Shown piece by piece: positions 35,170-44,110 of a stretch of 45,608 nucleotides of DNA; position 1 is the stretch's first letter, and each line of letters begins with the position of its first letter. The position numbers and the translations under genes are program-made. Origin of the DNA: an uncultured bacterium (GTDB lineage Bacteria > Verrucomicrobiota > Lentisphaeria > Oligosphaerales > Oligosphaeraceae). The DNA lies in NCBI GenBank assembly GCA_902776645.1, contig CACYQT010000034.1:1-45608 (forward strand). Reading direction: 5' to 3'. Below the pieces are notes generated by a model. That model did no database searches, was not told the DNA's origin, and saw nothing but the letters and a program-made list of their open reading frames with translations.

Positions 35170-36294
35170 CTATCTTCTTTTGCGCGGAGATATACGTTTA
35201 GTTTTGCGTTTAGAAGCCTCATCAAGCAATGCCGCCAATTTTTCGCGAAGTTGTGTTTCGTCTGGCAAATATAGTTGGTACTTACTCACAAATAGGCGAT
35301 TTGATATTCCCTGCGTAGCAAATTGTACAACCAGATCATCCTTATTGGCTCCCAAAACGATACCTACCGGTTCGGCATCACTCTTGCTACCGACTTCTGA
35401 CTTGAAATAGTTCAAATACATGTTCATCTGTCCAATATCCTGATGCTTTATCATACCACGTTTCAAATCGATAAGCACAAAGCATTTAAGCAAATAATTG
35501 TAGAATACAAGATCAACTCTGCACGGATGTTCTGTATTAAGCGGTATGCGGTATTGACTTGCTACAAAAGAAAAACCGCGTCCTAATTCAAGAAGGAAGT
35601 CTCGAAGATGCTCAATAAGCGCCGCATGAAGCCGTCCCTCCTTCAGACGCTCTGCAACTGGCAAACCGGCAAACTCAAGGACGTATGGATCTCGAAGAAT
35701 GTCTTCTGGCTTCTGTACACGATTGCCTTCGTTTGCCAAGGCAAGCACACCTTCCTTGTCTCGTGAAAGCGCAATTCGATGGAAAAGCATGGATTGCATC
35801 TGTCGCCGTAATTCACGGACACTCCACTTAGAACTTTCACATTCCTTCTGGTAGAAAGCGATTTCCAACGGATCATCAGCTCGAAGAATCTCAAGATAGT
35901 GACTCCAAGTCAAAAATCCAGACGTCTGACCTATTCGAAAAAATCCAGACGTCTGGATTTTTTGTGATATGAGATAGAACTTGCGCATATAGTGCAAGTT
36001 AGAATGTGCAAAGCCTCGTCCCAACCGCAAAGTCAAATCACGTGCAAGCCTCCGCATCAGTCCATCCCCGTAAACCGCCTTGTCAGAGCCGTGTTGCTCA
36101 TACTCCACAATATATTCACCTGTTTGCCAATAGGTTTGAAGCATGATCGTGTTCATTGCCGCCTTCAATCCAGAACGTGCGTCATGAACAAGTTTTTCAA
36201 TGGCCGAAACCAACGTATCGTATGTAGGCATCGCCTTTGGAGAAATATCTTTCCCCTCACCTTCATCACTCTTTTTTATTTGTCTCTTTGACAT
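35170..36294 (-). CDS. YhcG-type PDDEXK nuclease (DUF1016)
   Basis: 374 residues from the ATG at 36294, chosen because AAGGA stands 6-7 nt upstream; two earlier in-frame ATGs are too close to that site. The N-terminal DUF1016_N helices (YWQTGEYIVEYEQHG, RLARDLTLRLGRGFAHSNLHYMRKFY, TWSHYLEILR) and the C-terminal nuclease core (RVDLVFYNYLLKCFVLIDLKRG, with the D...DxK form of the PD-(D/E)xK site, then KHQDIGQMNMYLNYF and GIVLGANKDD) define the family. These proteins often travel with restriction or other defence genes. Odd point: a 17-nt stretch AAAAATCCAGACGTCTG occurs twice 27 nt apart (35912 and 35939), giving an in-frame QTSGF repeat in the middle helix region. Base composition is visibly more AT-rich than the neighbours, suggesting transfer. 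Confidence 0.88.
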   Translation of the reverse strand: MSKRQIKKSDEGEGKDISPKAMPTYDTLVSAIEKLVHDARSGLKAAMNTIMLQTYWQTGEYIVEYEQHGSDKAVYGDGLMRRLARDLTLRLGRGFAHSNLHYMRKFYLISQKIQTSGFFRIGQTSGFLTWSHYLEILRADDPLEIAFYQKECESSKWSVRELRRQMQSMLFHRIALSRDKEGVLALANEGNRVQKPEDILRDPYVLEFAGLPVAERLKEGRLHAALIEHLRDFLLELGRGFSFVASQYRIPLNTEHPCRVDLVFYNYLLKCFVLIDLKRGMIKHQDIGQMNMYLNYFKSEVGSKSDAEPVGIVLGANKDDLVVQFATQGISNRLFVSKYQLYLPDETQLREKLAALLDEASKRKTKRISPRKRR

Positions 36295-36361
36295 ATCCAT
36301 TCCTTTTTGTTCCATGCACTGCCATTTGCATCATCCCATCTATTTGTAGAATCATCCATGG

Positions 36362-36928
36362 TCATCTTTTCAACTTTTGCTCGATAGTCATGAGATAAGA
36401 CGACATGGGCTGGCCTGCATGGAAAGCGGCTAAATCTCTGAAGAAAGGCATGACCAACTTGCCTAGTTTTTCGACTGCATCCTGCAAAATGCAATCAAGC
36501 TGCATCAAATCCGGTTCGTCTTCGTTGATTTTCTCAAAATTCCACCAGTAGTCATAGTTTACAATATCTTCGTACGGTTTTAGAATGTATTCGGATGGGT
36601 TGATCGGTGGAGGCAAGAATTTCGGATCAAGATAAATAATGCGAAGACAACCATCATCGTCGGAAAGACTTTTCGGCCATCCATTGGAATTGACGATGTC
36701 CGTCTCGACATCTGGCTGCCATGCGCATTCAAACGTAAAACAGTTCCTTGTCGAACCTGCGAAGTTCACGACGAAATAATATCGTTTCGTCAATTCCGAT
36801 CCGTCATCCCAATAACGGTAGCACAAGAACCCTGACGGCATGGCCATGCTTTTGTCTTCGACAAGATTCTTGAAATCATTCGCAATGGCTTTCTGCAGTC
36901 CTCTTTTGAAAAAGCGCTTCAGTTTCAT
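36362..36928 (-). CDS. Unknown protein beside YhcG
   Basis: 188 residues; AGGAG lies 10 nt before the ATG. I do not recognise the family. It begins basic (MKLKRFFKRGLQKAI), has no signal peptide or membrane segment, and contains many aromatic residues (FLCYRYWDDGSELTKRYYFVVNFAG, NYDYWWNFEKINEDEPD), compatible with a small globular alpha/beta protein of the DUF4304 kind, but this is only an impression. The final helix region (LDCILQDAVEKLGKLVMPFFRDL) resembles the C-terminal part of such immunity-like proteins. It stands 67 nt upstream of YhcG on the same strand and shares its AT-rich composition, so the two probably arrived together. Confidence 0.6.
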   Translation of the reverse strand: MKLKRFFKRGLQKAIANDFKNLVEDKSMAMPSGFLCYRYWDDGSELTKRYYFVVNFAGSTRNCFTFECAWQPDVETDIVNSNGWPKSLSDDDGCLRIIYLDPKFLPPPINPSEYILKPYEDIVNYDYWWNFEKINEDEPDLMQLDCILQDAVEKLGKLVMPFFRDLAAFHAGQPMSSYLMTIEQKLKR

Positions 36929-37066
36929 ATTCCATTGCTCCTACAGTTCAAAAGCCATTCGGCTATTCCTATTGTTAATCATCTTCCATTCCTTATACTT
37001 TATATATGGAAAAACATTTTTCAAGCCAACCTAAATTATTTTCATCAAGTGAAATCAATGGCTCGC

Positions 37067-37080
37067 GGCGGGACACCGCC
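37067..37080. terminator. Short GC hairpin before the V-ATPase promoter
   Basis: GGCGG-GACA-CCGCC followed by AGCTATTTTTG on the plus strand. It could stop upstream plus-strand transcripts before the operon promoter at 37102. Only 5 bp, so support is modest. Confidence 0.4.
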
Positions 37081-37101
37081 AGCTATTTTTGACAAAAGTA
37101 T

Positions 37102-37130
37102 TTGAAAACCTTCCATGATAAATGTATAGT
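37102..37130 (+). promoter_or_regulatory. Sigma70-type promoter of the V-ATPase operon
   Basis: TTGAAA (37102-37107), exactly 17 bp, TATAGT (37125-37130), about 60 nt before the ntpE start codon. It is the best -35/-10 pair seen in the window and lies at the right place for the whole seven-gene operon. The leader contains an AT tract (CCATATATATAG) and ends with AGGGA before the ATG. Confidence 0.6.
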
Positions 37131-37192
37131 AAATGCTAGTGTGAGTTATTTTTCCTTTACCATATATATAGTCTCTCAGGGAACCGAAAACC

Positions 37193-37804
37193 ATGGCGGA
37201 CGATCTGCAAGCCCTACTGAACAAAATCAATGAAGAAGGCCTGAAAAAGGCGGAGCAAACCAAGGCCGACATCATCGCGAAAGCCCAGGCCGAAGCGAAA
37301 GGCATCATCAAAAAGGCCCAGGAAGAAGCCGACGACTGCCGCGCCAAAGCGCAGGCGGATTCGCAAATCCTTGTGCAAAAAGGAGAAGAGGCTCTTCGTC
37401 AGGCCGCACGGGACATGATGCTCTCCCTCCGCCAGCAGCTCCAAAGCCGTGTCAAGGCGGCCGTCCTCCAATTGATGGACGCCACGTTGGACGCGCAGCA
37501 GATGCCGAATGTCATCGTGCAGATCGTCGAAAGCTACCTCCAGAAGGACGGCAACGAAGACAATCTCGAACTGCTCGTCAATCCGCAACAGCTTGACACC
37601 CTCTCGTCCGCCGTCAAGGCGAAGTTGGCGGAGAATCTGAAGGCGCGTTGCGAATTCTCCCCCTCCCCGTCCGTTGCAAACGGTTTCAAACTCGCTTTCA
37701 AGGACAACGACGTGCTTTACGACTTTACGGACCAGGCTCTTGCCGACGCCGTCGCATCCTACGTCGGTCCCCGCATCGCCGCCGCGCTTTCCGACAAGAA
37801 CTGA
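37193..37804 (+). CDS. ntpE: V-type ATPase subunit E (peripheral stalk)
   Basis: 203 residues. The first ~95 residues are an Ala/Lys/Glu-rich coiled coil (ALLNKINEEGLKKAEQTKADIIAKAQAEAKG...) that forms the stator stalk. The C-terminal half is the globular domain (YLQKDGNEDNLELLVNP, GFKLAFKDNDVLYDFTDQALADAVASYVGPRI), matching subunit E. It is the first gene of the E - DUF2764 - A - B - D - I - K operon, followed after 12 nt by the DUF2764 gene. No separate subunit G/H gene, the usual coiled-coil partner of E, is seen in the operon. Confidence 0.9.
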   Translation: MADDLQALLNKINEEGLKKAEQTKADIIAKAQAEAKGIIKKAQEEADDCRAKAQADSQILVQKGEEALRQAARDMMLSLRQQLQSRVKAAVLQLMDATLDAQQMPNVIVQIVESYLQKDGNEDNLELLVNPQQLDTLSSAVKAKLAENLKARCEFSPSPSVANGFKLAFKDNDVLYDFTDQALADAVASYVGPRIAAALSDKN

Positions 37805-37816
37805 CGGATTCCAGCC

Positions 37817-38377
37817 ATGCCCACCGACATCCATTATTTCATCGCGTCGCTGCCCGGCCTGAAACGCCATGAAAAGCCCTTCTACAGCTTTCAGGAGTTT
37901 CTGAAGCTCTGCGAATACAACTTCACGCCGGAAATCGCGCGCTCCATCGCGGGCCTCTCTCTCGATCCCGTCGCTGAAAAGCATGATTTCTGCGACGCCG
38001 CGCGGGAATGGCGCCAATGGACCGTTTTCGCGAAGGACTGCCTCGCCAAGTTGCGCGCCGCCAAGCTGAAACGCAATCCGGACACCGTTGCGAAGCATGA
38101 CGAATACGCGGCTCTCTATGACAAACGCGACCTTGAAAAGGCGTTCGCCATCGAATCGCCGTCCGAACGGCAGGTGGCCCTGGAAAACGCGACGTGGAAA
38201 TTTCTGGATGACTATCTTGCCGCCAAATATCCGTTCAGCCTGGACGCCGTGGTCGCCTACGCCCTGCGGCTCCTTTTGATCGAACGCGAGCTCTCACGCG
38301 GCTTCGACAAAGGGCTGGACGTCTTCAACTCCATGGTAGCCAACGCCATCGAAACAGCTGACAACACGAGAATGTGA
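37817..38377 (+). CDS. DUF2764 V-ATPase-operon protein
   Basis: 186 residues, starting HYFIASLPGLKRHEKPFYSFQEFLKLCEYNF, the hallmark opening of the DUF2764 family, which is encoded between subunits E and A in V-ATPase operons of Chlamydia, spirochaetes and Bacteroidetes. It is predicted all-helical. Its biochemical role is unproven. Its position, and the absence of a recognisable subunit C (NtpC) gene, suggest that it replaces the C subunit or another stalk part. The stop overlaps a possible GTG start of the next gene (ATGTGA), so translation of the two is probably coupled. Only a weak ribosome-binding site precedes its own ATG. Confidence 0.82.
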   Translation: MPTDIHYFIASLPGLKRHEKPFYSFQEFLKLCEYNFTPEIARSIAGLSLDPVAEKHDFCDAAREWRQWTVFAKDCLAKLRAAKLKRNPDTVAKHDEYAALYDKRDLEKAFAIESPSERQVALENATWKFLDDYLAAKYPFSLDAVVAYALRLLLIERELSRGFDKGLDVFNSMVANAIETADNTRM

Positions 38378-38397
38378 ATCTAGGATACGATAACACC

Positions 38398-40125
38398 ATG
38401 ACTGAAACCACCCCCATCTCCAAAGTCACAGGCGTCAACGGAAACATGGTCTCCGTTGAATTCGCAGGCGCCGTCATGCAGAACGAAGTCGCATACGTCC
38501 TGCCTGCGGACGGCTCCAAACTCAAATCGGAAGTCATCCGCGTGCGCGGCCGCGAAGCGGACTTGCAGGTCTTCGAAAGCACGACCGGCGTGAAAGTCGG
38601 CGATCCCGTCGAATTCACCTCCCAATTGCTGTCCGTCGAACTCGGCCCGGGCCTGCTCACGCAGGTCTACGACGGCTTGCAGAATCCACTGCCCGAACTG
38701 GCCAAGCAGGCCGGATATTTCCTTAAGAAAGGACTTTACGTCTATCCGCTGGATCGCGAGAAGAAATGGTCCTACACGCCCGTCGCCAAAATCGGCGCAC
38801 GTGTGCAAGCCGGTGACACCATCGGAACCGTGCCGGAAGGCATCTTCAAACACCGCATCATGGTGCCGTTCGCATGGACTGGCGAATGGACCGTCATCTG
38901 GACCATCGAGCCCGGCGACTACACCATCGACACCGTCGTCGCCAAAGTCTCCGACGGCCTGAACGAACGCGAGATCACGATGGTCCAGACATGGCCGGTC
39001 AAGATTCCGATCACCGCCTACGACGACAAGCTCCTCCCCCGCGAACCGCTGATCACGCAGGTCCGCATCATTGACACGTTCTTCCCTGTCGCCAAAGGCG
39101 GAACCTTCTGCACGCCAGGGCCTTTCGGTGCAGGCAAGACCGTTCTTCAGCACGCCCTATCACAGCGTTCGGAAGCGGACGTCGTCATCGTCGCGGCCTG
39201 CGGCGAACGCGCCGGCGAAGTCGTCGAAATCCTCCGCGAATTCCCGCATTTGGACGACCCGCGCACGGGGCAGAAACTGATCGACCGCACGATCATCATC
39301 TGCAACACGTCGTCCATGCCGGTCGCCGCCCGTGAAGCCTCCATCTACACGTCCGTCACGTTGGCGGAATACTACCGCCAGATGGGGCTGAACGTCCTCC
39401 TGCTGGCGGACTCCACGTCCCGTTGGGCGCAGGCCCTCCGCGAAGAGTCCGGCCGACTGGAGGAAATCCCTGGCGAAGAAGCGTTTCCGGCCTATCTGGA
39501 ATCGCTGGTCGCCAGTTTCTACGAACGCGCGGGCCTTGTCCGCCTGAAAGACGGCAACCTCGGCTCCATCACCATCTGCGGCGCCGTCTCGCCCGCCGGC
39601 GGCAACTTCGAAGAGCCTGTGACGCAGGCGACTCTGAAAGTCGTCGGCTCCTTCCTCGCCCTTTCCCGCGACCGCGCCAACGCCCGCCGCTACCCATCCA
39701 TCCATCCTCTTGATTCATGGAGCAAATACAACTCCATCGTCCCCAAAGAGAAAATCGACGCCGCCCGCCAGATGCTCCGCGCAGGCAACGACGTCAACCA
39801 GATGATGAAGGTCGTCGGCGAAGAAGGCACCCCGACCTCCGACTTCGTCACCTATCTGAAGTCCGAATTCATCGATTCCGTCTATCTGCAGCAGAACACC
39901 TTCGATCCCGTCGATTCCGCCTGCGGCTCCAAACGGCAGGAATACGTTTTCGACAAGCTCCTCTCCGTCATCGCCAAGAGCTTCTCCTTCCCGGACAAGA
40001 ACGCCGCGCGTACGTACTTCCAGAATCTCCGCCAGGCCTTCATCGACTGGAACTACATCGCCTGGGATACGGACGATTTCAAAACACAGGAAGCCAAAAT
40101 CGACGAACTGCTCGCCACCGCCTGA
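38398..40125 (+). CDS. ntpA: V-type ATPase catalytic subunit A
   Basis: 575 residues from the ATG at 38398 (AGGA 13 nt upstream); a GTG at 38374, overlapping the previous stop, would add 8 residues. The N-terminal barrel (ISKVTGVNGNMVSVEFAGAVMQNE), the V-type 'non-homologous' insert (~115-190), and the nucleotide-binding domain follow in order. The P-loop is GPFGAGKT (241-248), then ACGERAGEVVEILREFP with the catalytic glutamate and LLADSTSRWAQALREESGRLEEIPGEE. It hydrolyses or makes ATP in the cytoplasmic V1 head together with B. The P-loop Pro at position 2 differs slightly from the common GxFGSGKT. It is followed after 30 nt by ntpB. Confidence 0.96.
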   Translation: MTETTPISKVTGVNGNMVSVEFAGAVMQNEVAYVLPADGSKLKSEVIRVRGREADLQVFESTTGVKVGDPVEFTSQLLSVELGPGLLTQVYDGLQNPLPELAKQAGYFLKKGLYVYPLDREKKWSYTPVAKIGARVQAGDTIGTVPEGIFKHRIMVPFAWTGEWTVIWTIEPGDYTIDTVVAKVSDGLNEREITMVQTWPVKIPITAYDDKLLPREPLITQVRIIDTFFPVAKGGTFCTPGPFGAGKTVLQHALSQRSEADVVIVAACGERAGEVVEILREFPHLDDPRTGQKLIDRTIIICNTSSMPVAAREASIYTSVTLAEYYRQMGLNVLLLADSTSRWAQALREESGRLEEIPGEEAFPAYLESLVASFYERAGLVRLKDGNLGSITICGAVSPAGGNFEEPVTQATLKVVGSFLALSRDRANARRYPSIHPLDSWSKYNSIVPKEKIDAARQMLRAGNDVNQMMKVVGEEGTPTSDFVTYLKSEFIDSVYLQQNTFDPVDSACGSKRQEYVFDKLLSVIAKSFSFPDKNAARTYFQNLRQAFIDWNYIAWDTDDFKTQEAKIDELLATA

Positions 40126-40155
40126 CCATCAGCCAACCTAACAGCGGATTGAATA

Positions 40156-41457
40156 ATGAAGAAAATCTACCATCGCATCATCCAGATCAGCGGCAACGTC
40201 ATCACCGTCGAGGCCGACAATGTCGCCAACGGCGAACTGGCGGAAGTCAAATCACCGCGCGGCACATCCCTTGCGCAGGTCATCCGTCTTGACAAGACAA
40301 GAGTCTATCTGCAGGTCTTCGCAGGCTCGCGAGGCATCTCGACGGACTCCGAAGTCCGCTTCCTCGGCCAGCCCATGCGCGTCTCCGCGTCGGACGCCCT
40401 GCTCGGACGGATCTTCACCGGCAACGGCTCGCCGCGTGACAAAGGCCCCGCCCTCACCGACAACATGATCGACATCGGCGGCCCCTCCGTCAACCCCGCG
40501 AACCGCGTCATTCCGAAGAACATGATCCGCACGGGTCTGCCCATGATCGACATTTTCAACACGCTCGTCGAAAGCCAGAAACTGCCGATCTTCTCCGTCG
40601 CCGGCGAACCCTACAACGAACTGCTCGCCCGTATCGCCATGCAGGCTGAAGTCGATATCATCGTCCTCGGCGGCATGGGTCTCAAATACGACGACTACCT
40701 CTATTTTAAAGAGACGCTGGACCAGCAGGGCGCCCTCTCCCGCACCGTCATGTTCATCCACACCGCAGCCGACCCGATCGTCGAATGCCTCCTCGTGCCG
40801 GACATGGCCCTCGCCACCGCCGAATATTTCGCGACGCAGGAAAACAAACGCGTGCTCGTCCTGTTGACGGACATGACAAACTTCTGCGACGCCTTGAAGG
40901 AAATCGCCATCACGATGGAACAGATTCCTTCCAACCGCGGCTACCCAGGCGACCTCTACAGCCAGCTCGCCTCCCGCTATGAAAAGGCCGTCGATTTCGA
41001 AACCGCCGGATCCATCACGATTCTCGCCGTCACCACCATGCCCGGCGACGACGTGACGCATCCTGTTCCGGACAACACAGGCTACATTACAGAAGGCCAG
41101 TTCTATCTCGTCAACGGCCGCATCGAGCCCTTCGGCTCCCTCTCCCGTCTGAAACAGCAGGTCAACAGCGAAACCCGCGCCGACCATCGCGCCCTCATGG
41201 ACAACATGATCCGCCTCTACGCCGAATACAAGGAAGCCCTCGAAAAGCAGTCCATGGGCTTCAAGATGTCGGACTGGGACAGCAAGCTCCTCAAATACGG
41301 CAACCTCTTCGAACAGCGCATGATGGACCTGCGGGTCAACATCCCGCTGGAAGAGGCCCTTGATCTCGGCTGGAAGACTCTCGCCGAATGTTTCACCCCC
41401 GCCGAAACCGGTATCAAGACCGATCTCGTCAAGCAGTTCTGGCCGAAAAATTCTTGA
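40156..41457 (+). CDS. ntpB: V-type ATPase subunit B (nucleotide-binding, regulatory)
   Basis: 433 residues. Family features in order: the N-terminal barrel ([18 protein letters not shown]), [69 protein letters not shown] (the degenerate P-loop region, which lacks the GxxxxGK(T/S) of subunit A), [44 protein letters not shown], and the C-terminal helical domain. It forms the V1 hexamer with A. The spacing to A is 30 nt with only a weak ribosome-binding site; 103 nt with REP-like palindromes separate it from subunit D. Confidence 0.96.
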   Translation: MKKIYHRIIQISGNVITVEADNVANGELAEVKSPRGTSLAQVIRLDKTRVYLQVFAGSRGISTDSEVRFLGQPMRVSASDALLGRIFTGNGSPRDKGPALTDNMIDIGGPSVNPANRVIPKNMIRTGLPMIDIFNTLVESQKLPIFSVAGEPYNELLARIAMQAEVDIIVLGGMGLKYDDYLYFKETLDQQGALSRTVMFIHTAADPIVECLLVPDMALATAEYFATQENKRVLVLLTDMTNFCDALKEIAITMEQIPSNRGYPGDLYSQLASRYEKAVDFETAGSITILAVTTMPGDDVTHPVPDNTGYITEGQFYLVNGRIEPFGSLSRLKQQVNSETRADHRALMDNMIRLYAEYKEALEKQSMGFKMSDWDSKLLKYGNLFEQRMMDLRVNIPLEEALDLGWKTLAECFTPAETGIKTDLVKQFWPKNS

Positions 41458-41471
41458 TAAACTCACCAAAA

Positions 41472-41525
41472 GCCGCAATGCGGCGACCGCCCGAAGGGCG
41501 ATACAATCGTAACCGCTTGCAAGCG
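41472..41525. repeat. Cluster of mini-palindromes between ntpB and ntpD
   Basis: Three small inverted repeats in 54 nt: GCCGC-AAT-GCGGC (41472-41484), CGCCC-GAA-GGGCG (41488-41500) and the perfect 12-mer CGCTTGCAAGCG (41514-41525), followed by AGCGAGCGCAGC-type repeats. They resemble REP elements and sit inside the operon, 36 nt before the ntpD start. Confidence 0.65.
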
Positions 41526-41560
41526 AGCGTCAGCGAGCGCAGCTGGCGGCCCCCAAAACC

Positions 41561-42175
41561 ATGGCGAAAATCAAACTAACCAAAAACGAACTGAAAGTCC
41601 AGCGGGACGCCCTCAAGCGTTTCGAACGGTATCTTCCGACCCTGCAGCTGAAAAAACAGCAGCTGCAGATGGAAGTCCGCCAGAACCGCGATGACATCGC
41701 CGCCATGGACGCCGAAATGGCGGCCCTCACGGAACGCTCCAAACAGGTCATCGCCCTCTTCTCCGGAAACGACAACGGCGGCCTGTCGGACATCATCGGC
41801 GTGAAGGCCTGGCATACGGGCACCCGCAATATCGCGGGTATCGATGTACCTGTGTTCGAATCACTTGAGCTAGACGTGAAGGATTACGACCTCTTCATGA
41901 CCGCCCCATGGTTCGAAGACGCCGTCGAGCTCGTCCGCGAAAAGATCGAACTCGAATTGAAGAAACGCCTCCTGCTGGAGACGTCCATGCTCCTCGAACA
42001 GGAGCTCCGTGTCGTCACGCAGCGCGTCAACCTCTTCGAGAAGGTCATGATTCCGAACGCGAAAGAGAACATCCGCGTCATCAACATCTATTTGGGCGAC
42101 CAGCAGACCAACTCTGTCGGCCGTTCGAAAATCGCCAAAGGCAAATGCGCCGCACGCGACGCCAGTATCGCCTAA
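41561..42175 (+). CDS. ntpD: V-type ATPase subunit D (central rotor shaft)
   Basis: 204 residues. Two long helices predicted at the ends (KIKLTKNELKVQRDALKRFERYLPTLQLKKQQLQMEV and LLLETSMLLEQELRVVTQRVNLFEKVMIPNAKENIRVINIYLGDQQ) make the antiparallel coiled coil of the rotor; the C-terminal stretch VVTQRVNLFEKVMIP is the family signature. The shaft couples rotation of the membrane ring to the A/B head. No Shine-Dalgarno is seen before the ATG (upstream CCCCCAAAACC), so initiation may depend on an unstructured leader. Both sides are flanked by REP-like palindromes, which is unusual inside an operon. No subunit F gene, its usual partner, is visible. Confidence 0.9.
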   Translation: MAKIKLTKNELKVQRDALKRFERYLPTLQLKKQQLQMEVRQNRDDIAAMDAEMAALTERSKQVIALFSGNDNGGLSDIIGVKAWHTGTRNIAGIDVPVFESLELDVKDYDLFMTAPWFEDAVELVREKIELELKKRLLLETSMLLEQELRVVTQRVNLFEKVMIPNAKENIRVINIYLGDQQTNSVGRSKIAKGKCAARDASIA

Positions 42176-42187
42176 CAACCTCTAGAA

Positions 42188-42310
42188 GCCCCATAGGGGC
42201 GACTGGCTCCCAGCCGTGGGTGAAGCGAAGCGTAACCCACGGGAATGTAAATAATTCCAATCGAACCGCGTAGCGGTGGCAGGATCATAGCCGTGGGTGA
42301 AAACCCACGG
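42188..42310. repeat. Cluster of four palindromes between ntpD and ntpI, two sharing the CCGTGGGT arm
   Basis: GCCCC-ATA-GGGGC (42188-42200); CCGTGGGT/ACCCACGG with a 13-nt loop (42214-42221/42235-42242); ACCGC-GTA-GCGGT (42265-42277); and CCGTGGGT-GAAA-ACCCACGG (42291-42310). The two CCGTGGGT hairpins are copies of one element. All lie between the ntpD stop and the ribosome-binding site of ntpI (42318-42322), so they form stem-loops in the operon mRNA. Confidence 0.8.
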
Positions 42311-42328
42311 ATGATTTAGGAGTTTCCT

Positions 42329-44110
42329 GTGATAGAAGTCATGAAAAAAATCACCGTTGTCTGTCTGGACAACGCGAAAGAACAAGCGGCCAAGGCCCTG
42401 CAGTCCCTCGGCATCGTCCATGTCATGGACGTCGTGCCCCCCGCCTCGCAGGATCTTGACGCGCTTGCGAAAAAGCAGGCCGATCTGGAACGAATTCTCA
42501 AAGCCGTTCCGGAAGATCTCGTTCCGGCCGGACAGCCCTCCCTTCCCGCCCAGACCATCGCGGAAGCCCTCGAAAATCTGGACGAACAGCAAAAACTCCG
42601 TGACGATTTGCAGAACGTCTTCAAAGAACAGATGCTTCTGGAACCATGGGGCTCCTTCGACGCCGCCATGCTGGACGATTTCCGCAGCCGCGGCCTCAAC
42701 GTGGAGCTCTGTACCTCCACGCCCCACGCCATCCAAAACATCCAGCTGCCGGAAGACTCCTTCCTGCAAGTCATCAATCAGGACAAGAACAACGTCTATT
42801 TCATCGTCGTTTCACGCAACTCCTTGGCGGACTGCAATCTGCCGATCGCGACGCTCCCCTCCTGCACGGATGCGAAAGCCCTCGCCGATCGACGCCAGAA
42901 AGACGATGCACAGATCGATGTTCTTGAAAAGAACTTTGTGAAACTGGCCGAACAAAACGCGGAGACATGGAAAAAGGAGCTTGAAAGGCTGCAGGACGAA
43001 ATCGCATTGGCGAAGGCGGAATGCGGCATGGGCGAATCCGGCATGCTCGCCTATCTGAACGGCTATGTTCCGGAAAAGAAGCTCGAAACGCTTCGCAAGA
43101 CCGCCCAAACCAACGGATGGGCCCTTCTCGTCGATGATGTGAAGGAAGACGACACGAATGTGCCCACCCTGCTCAACATTCCGAAAAAGTTCAGCATGGC
43201 GCAGCAGATTTTCGATTTCATCGGCATCCTGCCAGGATATTTTGAAACCGACGTCTCCATCGCGCTGTTCATCTTCCTCACGCTGTTCTGCGGCATTCTC
43301 ATCGGCGACGCGGGCTACGGCCTCCTCATGACCGCCGCCATCCTCTACGGCTTCAAGAAAGCGACCACGCCCAACGCGAAAGAAGGGCTTAAGTTGCTTC
43401 TTTGCATATCGTTGAGCATCTTGGCGTACGGCTGGCTGTCGGGCAACTGGTTCGGCATCGATCCCGCCGTCATGCCGCGTTTCATGAAAGGCCTGCCATG
43501 GCTGTACGACGATGAAAACAGCAACCATGTCAAAACGCTCTGCTTCTTCATCGGCGCCTTCCATACGTCTCTCGCGCGGGCATGGAGCGCCTACAACGCC
43601 CAGAAGAGCAAACGCGCCGTCTTCGGCCATCTCGGCTGGTCCATCTTCCTGTGGGGCAGCTTCTATCTGGCGAAAGTTCTCGTCGTGGACGGCAAAGGCT
43701 TCGACGCCCTGCCCGCCCCCGCCATCGCGCTTTTCGCCATCGGTTTCGTGCTGATTCTCGCTTTCGGCATCAATTGGAGCAACGTCGGCGACGTCATCTA
43801 TTCGCCGTTCACGTTCATCAACGGTTTTGTCGACGTGCTGTCCTACATCCGCCTGTTCGCCGTCGGCCTGTCTGGCGTGTATATCGCGAAATGCTTCAAC
43901 GAAATGGCCATTGGCGTCGCCAAATCGGGCGTTCTCGGCATCATCGCGATGCCGATCATCCTGCTGATCGGCCATGGCCTGAACATCTGCATGGCGTTCC
44001 TTTCCGTTCTGGTCCACGGCATCCGCCTGAACACGTTGGAATTCGCGGGCCACATCGGCGTCTCCTGGAGCGGCAAGCCCTACAAACCATTGGCAATTCA
44101 TAATTCATAA
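42329..44110 (+). CDS. ntpI: V-type ATPase membrane subunit I (a subunit)
   Basis: 593 residues. The GTG at 42329 is chosen because AGGAG lies 6 nt upstream; the ATG at 42341 would lose four residues. The N-terminal half is the cytoplasmic stalk-binding domain (MKKITVVCLDNAKEQAAKALQSLGIVHVMDV, a coiled coil around ~45-80 and ~190-240). From about residue 300 there are several membrane helices (ISIALFIFLTLFCGILIGDAGYGLLM, FGINWSNVGDVIYSPFTFINGFVDVLSYIRLFAVGLSGVYIAKCFNEM). The conserved arginine that faces the ring is in SYIRLFAVG. The C-terminus reads IHNS, encoded by the ATTCATA repeat array that crosses the stop codon. It provides the ion path next to the NtpK ring. Confidence 0.93.
   Translation: MIEVMKKITVVCLDNAKEQAAKALQSLGIVHVMDVVPPASQDLDALAKKQADLERILKAVPEDLVPAGQPSLPAQTIAEALENLDEQQKLRDDLQNVFKEQMLLEPWGSFDAAMLDDFRSRGLNVELCTSTPHAIQNIQLPEDSFLQVINQDKNNVYFIVVSRNSLADCNLPIATLPSCTDAKALADRRQKDDAQIDVLEKNFVKLAEQNAETWKKELERLQDEIALAKAECGMGESGMLAYLNGYVPEKKLETLRKTAQTNGWALLVDDVKEDDTNVPTLLNIPKKFSMAQQIFDFIGILPGYFETDVSIALFIFLTLFCGILIGDAGYGLLMTAAILYGFKKATTPNAKEGLKLLLCISLSILAYGWLSGNWFGIDPAVMPRFMKGLPWLYDDENSNHVKTLCFFIGAFHTSLARAWSAYNAQKSKRAVFGHLGWSIFLWGSFYLAKVLVVDGKGFDALPAPAIALFAIGFVLILAFGINWSNVGDVIYSPFTFINGFVDVLSYIRLFAVGLSGVYIAKCFNEMAIGVAKSGVLGIIAMPIILLIGHGLNICMAFLSVLVHGIRLNTLEFAGHIGVSWSGKPYKPLAIHNS

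Noticed and set aside
37817..38377. Calling the gene after ntpE subunit C (ntpC)
   Set aside because: Its sequence opens with the DUF2764 hallmark, and no similarity to NtpC is visible; functional replacement is only a hypothesis.
40252..44101. Long minus-strand open frames opposite ntpB and ntpI
   Set aside because: Shadows caused by third-position GC; the products have no family features.
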